The position numbers and the translations under genes are program-made. A stretch of DNA of 64,000 nucleotides from Hyalella azteca. Taxonomy: Eukaryota; Arthropoda; Malacostraca; Amphipoda; Hyalellidae. Shown here one piece after another: positions 56,401 through 64,000 of this stretch. The notes under the pieces were generated by a model. That model saw only the letters and a program-made list of their open reading frames with translations, did not search any database and had not been told where the DNA came from. Every line of letters starts with the position of its first letter. The first letter of the stretch is position 1. The stretch lies in the NCBI RefSeq assembly GCF_000764305.2, contig NW_025946706.1, positions 124,001-188,000 of the forward strand, given 5' to 3'.

Positions 56401-57299
56401 CGTCACTCAGGAACGACCGCAAAAATGCACCGGGAAAAACTGTTAACCCAGTCTGCTTTTCTTACAAATTTTACTTTGATTACACGGGTCTGAAAAAAAT
56501 CAGAAAATTGTTTTTATTTCTGAAATGCTGTCTGTTTTTTGCACTGATTCCATTTTGGGTCATGATAACTTCAATCAATGCCTTAAAAGGGCATTAATTT
56601 GAAGTGAACTCGCATTTTACATTTAATTAAATGTCTATAGCACCTCACTTCCCACCACAGTATCGATGAATTTCTTTACAATTTTTAACGACGTCAATAT
56701 TTTAAGCTTTCCGTTTCCATGTTATGCGATTTATAAAGCGTGGAAGTGCACATCCAGCACTAGTATTAGTGGGTATCAAAATTTGTTAGAAACAAGTAAA
56801 TAGGAAAATAGCGAAATATTTTTAATCATAAAGTGTTAGACAAAAATTTACTATCGACGTGTCAAGTGTTCATGGAATAAAATCACGAATAACCTCACCA
56901 TTGCCTGCCTATTATTTGTTAGCGTGAAGTTTTTACGGGAAAATTATAGCAGAAGTATAGCCGCTGTTAAAATGCATTTCTTCGAACGACATTGCCAATC
57001 ATTATTCATTAAAATTGAGTCCCAGCAATCATTAGACGTCGACTCAACGTCATTAAAGACATTACGACGTAATCAACCAGCATGCGACGATGTTACACCG
57101 AGTCGATGTTACAGCGTTAGTGGCGCGGTGGAGCGGAGCTACGTAAGTGGAGCGCTCCTCTTGTAAAGAATTTTGTACAGAATAAATATATATACATTGG
57201 GGGTTTCAAATTAACGAATTTAGCAAGGCAACATTGATACTGGTGACATTTTACTTGCTATTTTTGGTTTAGAATAGAATAATAAACTGATAAAATATG
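56401..57299. other. No gene recognised
   Basis: AT-rich. An 80-codon frame at 56924-57166 has no motif. Confidence 0.45.
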
Positions 57300-57785
57300 A
57301 GCCATTAAAACCTACGTTTAAAAATTAATTTTTAAAGACAACACTTATAAAAAATCCAGTGTCTCCAATGTAAAACATGTACAATGAATTTCTAATTTCA
57401 ATTTCGGATATTAAAAAAGTAATTTTCTAATTATTTTAATATATAAAAGAAATGAAATTTTCAAAATTATCTATTCTGTCAATTGATTCATGCATTGTCT
57501 CCGACTTTACGCAAGTCTGCAAAATTTCAGATATATTGGACGGCTAGACGTGTGTTAAATATTGTTGATAAGATTTGTAGCAGACAAAATTATTTTTCAG
57601 TTTTTTTAATATTGAAACAAAAATTATTTTTAAAATTACTTATTTTGTCATTTGATTCATGCATTGTCTCCAACTTTACGCAAGTGTGCAAAATTTCAGA
57701 TCGATAGGAAAAGTGAAGTGTGTTAAATTTCGATTATAAGATTTGTAGCAGACATAGACAGTAAGACAGACATGAAGTGAAGTTA
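57300..57785 (-). repeat. Family X copy, reverse, truncated by Rep element B
   Basis: Matches 53660-54135 but stops at GAAGTGAAGTT, where element B begins (AACGTTATTTTT). The missing GAGAAGTGTTG end suggests element B inserted into, or recombined with, this repeat. Confidence 0.85.
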
Positions 57786-60700
57786 ACGTTATTTTTTCTT
57801 CAATGAATCGTGGTTGGATCTTCTATTTTTCAGAGTCATTAAACGCAAAATTCTTGTTCCCAACACTAAGCAGATGCTAGCTTCGAGTTTATTAGTTTGT
57901 CGGTACTAGGTTGCTAGTTTCGTACTCCTCAAGGAAGCATTGCTCTTCGCTGGTAAAATTATGTGAAACCCTGCGTTTGGTAAATCGAACAGGACTGCCT
58001 ATTGGTACATTCGACAGCTTTTGCTAAGCGTGGAAGGCGCACGGTTAGTACTGTTACTTGAATCCAGGGATAACATGGACTAAAGAAGAAGCTAATTCCT
58101 TTCCTAGAAGCATAGGCTCTGTTTTGCGATTATTCTAGGTTTGGGCAAACGCGTAATTAGTCATGATTACATTGAACAAGGTACAATAATTTAGGTTCAT
58201 ACCAACAGTACTATTAACTTTAGCTTATTCACGGGAAAAGGAAATAAAAGAAAGCATATACAATCTTCTTTCATTGTAATTAAATAGCGAATAGGTTGCT
58301 ATTAGTAAACTTAAAATAATAATAGTGTCAAACTAACCTAAATGCATAAATTGCATTCGCTTAAGTCTTCTTAAAGAATAAGCAAGTCAGTAACAAGGTT
58401 ACATCAGTTGTTGAAAATGGATACTTCCTATCCCAGCAAATGATTCATGAGAAGGGGTCAACGTATGTAGTAAGATTCTACGACACGAGCCACTGTAATA
58501 TGAAACCAACAGTTTTGCGTATCTATTACGTCAAAAATTAACCAATAATCTTCTATTGACCATGAACTGGCTATTGGAATGTGTGTAATCACTACGGAAC
58601 ACTGGAGTACGACTAGCAGCAGCTCGACGAACTGTCTTCACTGTTCTTCCGAGTCGCCAAGGTAGCGTTCACCCCCATAGGGTGGAAGTACTTGTCACTT
58701 CGGAGTTGTGCAGTGAGCGGAGCAAGTATTGTCGCAAGTTGAAATTTTCTGCCAATATGGGTATTTTTGGTGGAGGAACAAATGGACGAAGGTCAGCGGT
58801 TGAATAAATAGGCGATTTATCGAGGTTAATGAAGTCACCTTCGCCCAGATGTACTATATCCCAACGATAGTGCGAAAGTTGTTTTGTAGCGGGTAGCGAG
58901 TTTGAAAATACAACTACGGGGCATGGATGAAATCTCTTTATGGATCCGTTATACTTTCCGGATACCATGTATCCATTTTTCACTGCTTCGAGAACGTCGT
59001 AGTCGAAGTGTTTTTTCGAGGCTCTACAGCTGTCGAAACATACTCCAGTGGGCGCATCTGACAACAGAGCACAAACGTCTCTTGTGCCTTTCATACCATC
59101 CATCAAGTCGTAAGAGTAGAGGATATTCAAATAATTAGCAAACCACGTTTTGCCTGCTTTTCCTACTCCATCGTAAACCCATAGTATCTGTCGCTGTGGT
59201 TGGTCGAATAATTTCATGAAGCATTGATATTGCCAGCGGCGAAGTTTTGGTGTGTTTCCAAGCCATGAAAAAAATTTCACGCTGGGTAATGATGGGCGCA
59301 TTTTTGCCAAGCAGTCCGGCCACCACCGGACCAGCGCTTGCTAATTTAGTCCTCTTTGTCTTCTTGGGCAAAGACGTCAGCGACTCCCAATCTCCGACGG
59401 TTTCAAAGTTTCCATTTTTTGTGCAGTGCAAATAGTTGAAATATGGAGGGCTTGATGCGCATTCCCAATGAGCTTCAGGTAGAATTCGCCGAGTGAAAGA
59501 AAGTCTGTGCGATCTTATAAATTCGACGTACCCTTGCAAATGTGGTGTTCCAGAATCAGACTTTTCGAATCCCCACACCGCTCTCTTCACCTTGAACTCT
59601 GGCGAAGAGAAATGTTCTACGTAATTTAAGAGAGGGTCGTAGTTGTTGTAAGTAAATATCCATCTTGAAGTTTGCCTCGTGATACGAGTCGGATCACCGG
59701 TTTGACTGTACATCTCTCCACACGGTCTCCCAGCTGAAATCAGACGGGTAAGTGTTAGAAACAGTTTGTTTCTCCTAAAATGATTTCTTCAACTCTTTCA
59801 TGACAATTACGAATCTTCCATCTCCTCTGAGCTGATTAAATACGACACGATGTGACCTACTACTGTTCATGGATCATTCGTCTACATATAGTTTTAGGCC
59901 GTGAATGATTATTTGGACTTCTACTGTAGTACAATGCGACATGGACTCATGGAGCACTAAATACATATCAAGGGTAGAAATATCGCGTGCAGCCAAGTGC
60001 CAACATCGGGCACAAAGGATACAATAAACTGTAGTTTGTGTCGAGACCTACGGTAACTAATAATCCGTTGCACAGATTAAACACAGCTTCGCTCGAGTCC
60101 TCGATCACTAATTTTGTAAGCAAATTATTAACTTCGCCTAAATTAATTGCTTGCAGTTATTAAACTAACGTCTTTACTTCGTAACTTTCTTGTTAGATTA
60201 GAGTAAGACTGTAAGCAATCCCTGCCTGCGTGTACGCTAGCGTCTGACAACTAAGTTACCCACAACAGTAACTGAAACCTGGTGAAGCACTGACAATTTG
60301 TGAAGATTGCAAGAATCACAAGAAGGTTCGTAAACAAGCTGACTTCCAATCATTGGTAATTTCGATTTATTATCTCTCAAGTCATTTTCACACTTCAAGA
60401 AACGAAATATGAAACTTACAAGTTTTGACACAGACGAGTTGCCAAACCTTGTTGCTGATGAAGTGGAAGTCACAGATCACAAGTTCCTACGCTTGTTGTT
60501 CATGTTTTTATATTTGTTGACAGTGTGTTCCACCAAGTTCAGGCTGTGGTCACTGAGCAGAAGACCAGAAATTTCGGGCCTAAAGTGCAGGTTCAATAAA
60601 AAGCGTGCGCGCTTTACCTCGCTGGGAAATTTCTAATCGGATCAAAAAAACAGCTTTTCATCTTCGATGTTTAATTTCTAAAAATTTTAATGATTATTCC

Positions 60701-60830
60701 TTACGCATAGGAACGCAGTTTTTAACCGTGTCTGTTAATTTTACCACATCATAAAGATAGAAATTTTAATTCTTTTCTCTGTTCAATACTAATTGTAATT
60801 ATCAATGGGCTAACTGGGATTCAATGGCAC
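57786..60830 (-). mobile_element. Rep-bearing repeat element, copy B (~3.05 kb)
   Basis: Diverged copy of 50508-53640 in the same orientation, including noncoding flanks on both sides of Rep. The right boundary is followed at about 60836-60885 by an inverted piece of the element's own sequence (compare 53116-53160), showing secondary rearrangement. Confidence 0.8.
58669..59713 (-). pseudogene. Circovirus-like Rep, second copy, broken
   Basis: The N-terminal part, with all three HUH motifs, reads from 59713. The helicase part (Walker A as GVGKAGKT, motif C retained) reads in a different frame to 58669. Compared with the intact copy, a segment between the two domains is deleted near 59290 and the frame shifts there, leaving overlapping frames of 192 and 213 codons. 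Further substitutions are spread throughout. It cannot make a full-length Rep. Confidence 0.9.
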
Positions 60831-60894
60831 TGTTGTGATTCTTGCAATCTTCACAAATCGTCAGTACTTCACCAGGTTTCTGTCGAAGTCGACA

Positions 60895-61290
60895 ATGGAG
60901 AAAGGTTTAGGAGTTAATATCGAGAATGAGTTGAAATTTTCTAAGCATATTGAAGGTCAAGTTAATAAAGCCAATAAACGACTTGGACTGACCAGACGCT
61001 CTTTCGAGTTCCTAGATGCAGAAGCGATGAAGCACTTAGTTGCTGTCGTGCGCCCGAACCTAGAGTTTGGAAACGTCGAGTGGTCACCGAAACTTGAAAA
61101 GGACAAAAATTTAATCGAGATGTTCAAAGACGTGCAACAAAATCGGCAACAGGCCGTGGGCCTATTTCTTCAGTGCCGACACCTCTATTCTATGTGGAAC
61201 AGCCTCCCTCATAGCATTGTTTACGCTCCGAGTATGGACACCTGCAAGAACAGATTAGACGAAGCTATGCAGATGCATATGTTTAGTCTT
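60895..61290 (+). pseudogene. LINE reverse-transcriptase 3' fragment
   Basis: EKGLGVNIENELKFSKHI, KANKRLGLTRRSFEFLD and VRPNLEFGNVEWSP form the post-catalytic part of a jockey/CR1-type non-LTR RT. After a junction at about 61141 the frame continues with WNSLPHSIVYAPSMDTCKNR, the usual C-terminal end of the same protein class, so an internal stretch is lost. It is a dead fragment. Confidence 0.75.
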
Positions 61291-61338
61291 AAAATGCCTA
61301 GCACCTTACGGACCACAGAATTTAAAAGTAAAGAAAAT

Positions 61339-61822
61339 AGGAGTTATAGAACAGGGAACATACTTGCGCATCCCCTCATTCAGCCGTACGTATTCATGCC
61401 GAGCAGTGCAACGTCCCGGTGTCCAATAGTGATTTTAGAGTTTTAGCCTCCACAACCGGTGTTTCTGACCTACGAATTTTAGAATCATTATATATTTTCA
61501 AACAGAAACCCAGTTTAAATGCTGAATTCAAACTGGGTTTCTGTTTGAAAATAAATAATGATTCTAAAATTCGTAGGTCAGAAACACCGGTTGTGGAGGC
61601 TAAAACTCTAAAATCACTATTGGACAACGGGCACTGCTCGGCATGGTAACATACCCAGAGTGTTTAGGGACACACACTCAAGGCCATGCTGAAAGCACCA
61701 CCTTTATGACGGTGACTAAGCGCCGTCCACTAGCGACACCGAGACTTTAATACGATGACGGCATGAATACGTACGGCTGAATGAGGGGGATGCGCAAGTA
61801 TGTTCCCTGTTCTATAACTCCT
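61339..61822. repeat. Large interrupted palindrome of Penelope-like element ends
   Basis: Arms of more than 170 bp face each other around about 61524. 61413-61518 mirrors 61530-61631 almost perfectly, and 61339-61405 mirrors 61750-61822. The right arm has an extra ~120 bp (about 61632-61750) bounded by the short repeat CATGCCG. Both arms encode the C-terminal LRILESL-IFKQKPSLN end of a Penelope-type protein. Confidence 0.85.
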
Positions 61823-61990
61823 GCCCCTATGCTCTGCAAGCCTAATATAAAAATTGCGCGATGTCATACCGACATACGCCGATGCACACTGCGCACAACT
61901 ATATTGATAAACTAGGGATGATCGCATAAGAACAGGGATAGGATCTTCGTACTTGAAAAACGAGCTAATTTTAAAATTGTTCACTAGCAA
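61394..61990 (-). pseudogene. Penelope-like element GIY-YIG endonuclease fragment
   Basis: Minus-strand translation from 61990 gives SSLVYQYSCAQCASAYVG, then RLAEHRGRSYRTG, the GIY-YIG domain with the Cys-containing insert typical of Penelope-like retroelements. An insertion breaks the frame near 61750. The C-terminal ILESLFIFKQKPSLN follows at 61627-61530. Confidence 0.8.
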
Positions 61991-62163
61991 TACAAATTGA
62001 AAGTACTCTACAAATTGTAAATAGATAGTACTTTCTCTACATGTTATCTCATTTTTATTTCTGTTATCTTCGATTTTAGTTCTAATGTCCTCAAGTTTAG
62101 GTGAATTGTTTGAATGTGAATTTTAGGTTACTAATTGTTTGTACCTGTGTTCTAGGTTTTGAA

Positions 62164-62190
62164 CTGACAATGGAGCTGGACTCCGAAACG
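62164..62190 (+). ncRNA. Hammerhead-ribozyme-like core near Penelope fragment
   Basis: CTGACAATGGAG...CTCCGAAACG has the stem II hairpin and intact GAAAC of a hammerhead, but CTGACAA in place of CTGANGA. Homologous to 55280-55305 including the downstream GTTTTC. Probably a decayed motif. Confidence 0.3.
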
Positions 62191-62887
62191 TTTTCTCTTA
62201 TAAGAAATGGTGAACTTTTTGGCTATTTTCTTTACTTTTAAATTCCTGCAGGTGAATTTGCGACTTAAGCAGCCAAGTGATTTTAATACTTACGGACCAG
62301 GCATTAAGTCCAGCAGCCATCTCAATCAATCGTCAGTTATGGAAAGATCGGGTTCCAAGTGCCGGATCCCTTGTGAATCAAGTCACGAAAAGTATAAGAA
62401 TCGGCAACAGGCCATGGGCCTATTTCTTCAGTGCCGACACTTCTATTCTATGAGAACATCAGGTTGTTTTGTATTCGTAAAATTAATTTGAAAAAGAACA
62501 TGAACTCAATTTAAGAAAATCTTTCATATCCAAAAGTTGTGAAGGAAGTTTCCACATCGAACGTTTTTTTTAACTGAAATCATACAAAATACACGACTCT
62601 TGTGCCAAAAAGACCTTAGAATTTACCCAGTCGGTTTGGAACTATCTGCAATTTTTAACAACAATCTGTGAAACTAGAGAACGAAAGATGATCCATTTCC
62701 TCCCATCCGTTAGTTAGGTCCACATACATGTCCAGACCAGCCTATGGTAACTATTTTTTAGAAGAAAAATGCTTAATGAAGACGCTAAATGACGACGATA
62801 AACGGCGTTGGTTTTGCACAGAAATTGTACGCTTTAAAATCAACATGCTGCACGGCGTGCGCGGTTCTTGCTCATACTCCTCAGTGC

Positions 62888-62893
62888 TCAGTC
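62888..62893 (+). promoter_or_regulatory. Candidate arthropod initiator for FTCD
   Basis: TCAGTC matches the arthropod initiator form TCAKTY, 67 nt before the ATG. Near-copies TCAGTG and TCAGTA lie at 62881 and 62905. No TATA box is evident. Confidence 0.3.
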
Positions 62894-62959
62894 TTCTCAC
62901 TCCTCAGTAATCCTTTGCGCTGCAAGAGATAAGGTTGTCTGTGTAGTATAAGAGGTAAA

Positions 62960-63019
62960 ATGACAGAGAAACAAATTATCGAATGCGTTCCAAACTTTTC
63001 AGAAGGAAGAGATCAAGCT
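62960..63019 (+). CDS. FTCD: Formimidoyltransferase-cyclodeaminase, first coding exon (partial gene)
   Basis: Twenty codons, MTEKQIIECVPNFSEGRDQA, followed by a strong donor (GTGAGT at 63020). IECVPNFSEG is the hallmark N-terminus of the formiminotransferase domain, which moves the formimino group from formiminoglutamate to tetrahydrofolate in histidine breakdown (cytosolic). The next exon (normally VIDAI-like onwards) is not within the remaining 980 bp, so the gene runs off the right edge. Stand-alone formiminotransferase proteins share this start, so the cyclodeaminase part is inferred. Confidence 0.88.
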
Positions 63020-64000
63020 GTGAGTATAAGAGATGAATAAAAATTGTCATTTCTTATTTAATTTCAATTTTGCTTGTCGATGCATTGTGGGGATTCAGCG
63101 CAAATTTCAGCTATGGAATGAAAACAACGCTTAGGATATTATTTCCAAGCACACTGTAATAATGATAATATTTTTTGATTAAAATCACAGAGAAAGGTGA
63201 ATTCTCTTTGTTTCTGTTTATTGGTCCATATTTGCGTATTGGTATTGTAGTGTAATGATTTGCGTGAGCTGATTTTTATGTATGTTGGTACGCTAAATTA
63301 TGAGGCTATATTTGCATTTTAATGCTGTATCTGAACGCACTGAAAAGAACGTTATATTAATAATTTCACAGATCACCGAGTTCTGTCCCGATTCTTTCCT
63401 TGCCTCGTGACGGTTATTTTTTTCAATTTTTATTATTAGCATGACGAGGAAATTAGACGAAGCCTCTGAAGAATCGTAACGTAGAATCATGTAGAGCAAA
63501 TCGTTGCGGATTTACGTTACGATGCATTGCATTGAGATTTGCAAACGCTCATAGCTGTACAAATAAGATCATCTTATCCCCGAGTCGTCATCACTCACTG
63601 CTGACCTTGAAAGCTTGCGCACAAGCTATGCCACAAGCTCGGGTGCCACAGCTTGGTGCCATCCTATACGCACCTCGGATTAGATCAATTTTTTTCACCA
63701 TTAGAAAAAGCATTAGGAAAACAGCAAATTCCTATAGTCATAAGGAGAATTACTCTGCTCTGAACTTAGTATCAACGTTGCTATAAGAATCAAAGTCGAG
63801 TAATAAACATTTATTAACTATTTGACGATTCGTCTGGATAAATCTAAATTTGATTAGTTTGTCCATGAAACGTTTCAATTGATTAACATAACTATTTTTG
63901 ACGTCTTTTTATGATCACTTATACATTTTAGATAGCAGAGCATAAAACTAGCGATTATCTAGAAAGTTACTTTCTCAATATCTTCTGTTCCGAACAGGTT
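63020..64000 (+). other. FTCD intron 1
   Basis: AT-rich intronic sequence to the window edge. An 84-codon plus frame at 63532-63786 has no motif and no supported splice sites. Confidence 0.6.

Larger units (their letters stand above)
61991..62959. other. Penelope-associated sequence and FTCD upstream region
   Basis: Contains the second hammerhead-like core (62164-62190), a 51-bp LINE-derived fragment at 62402-62452, and the presumptive FTCD promoter. No other gene seen. Confidence 0.5.

Noticed and set aside
61394..61649. Two nearly identical frames on opposite strands as separate genes
   Set aside because: They are the two arms of a palindrome of one Penelope-type C-terminus.

Overview
The window looks like arthropod nuclear DNA, possibly crustacean (the group is inferred, not proven). 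It is AT-rich, repeat-laden and intron-rich, and all recognised splice sites are GT-AG. Its protein-coding content is metazoan: dipeptidyl peptidase III (DPP3), a BRPF/Br140 bromodomain-PHD finger scaffold protein, and the first exon of formimidoyltransferase-cyclodeaminase (FTCD).

Layout. Positions 1-17067 hold no gene I can name. They carry several minisatellites (26, 31, 29, 32 and 29 bp units), a 127-bp duplication, and one weak cysteine-rich minus-strand exon candidate near 10.4-11.1 kb. DPP3 lies at 17068-19230 on the minus strand, its coding region uninterrupted by introns, with a splice-acceptor-like site just upstream that implies a 5' UTR exon. The 12-kb divergent gap to the next gene (19.3-31.5 kb) is a transposon graveyard. 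It holds a hAT-like MITE family (several copies, three with perfect 8-bp target duplications), a 649-bp foldback element nested inside one of those MITEs, and two LINE fragments. BRPF follows on the plus strand at 31570-50340. I resolved 25 coding exons with consistent phases, encoding about 1,420 residues: C2H2-like finger, EPC-like region, PHD-zinc knuckle-PHD, basic NLS, bromodomain, a long low-complexity linker containing a textbook PIP-box motif, and a C-terminal PWWP domain. At least one short exon between 48486 and 49151 is unresolved.

Immediately downstream of BRPF is a roughly 3.1-kb element carrying an intact 396-codon, circovirus-like (CRESS-DNA) Rep reading frame on the minus strand. 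A second, broken copy of the same element lies 7.2 kb further on. Between and around them are dispersed TIR-like repeats, a degenerate 'TTATTCGCC' tandem array, a LINE reverse-transcriptase relic and a head-to-head pair of Penelope-like GIY-YIG fragments forming a large palindrome. FTCD begins at 62960 and runs off the window.

The three host genes show no shared pathway: DPP3 is a cytosolic peptidase, BRPF a chromatin scaffold for MYST acetyltransferases, and FTCD a folate/histidine catabolic enzyme. The best candidates for something undescribed are the PIP box in BRPF, the duplicated Rep-bearing element, and hammerhead-like cores near Penelope relics.
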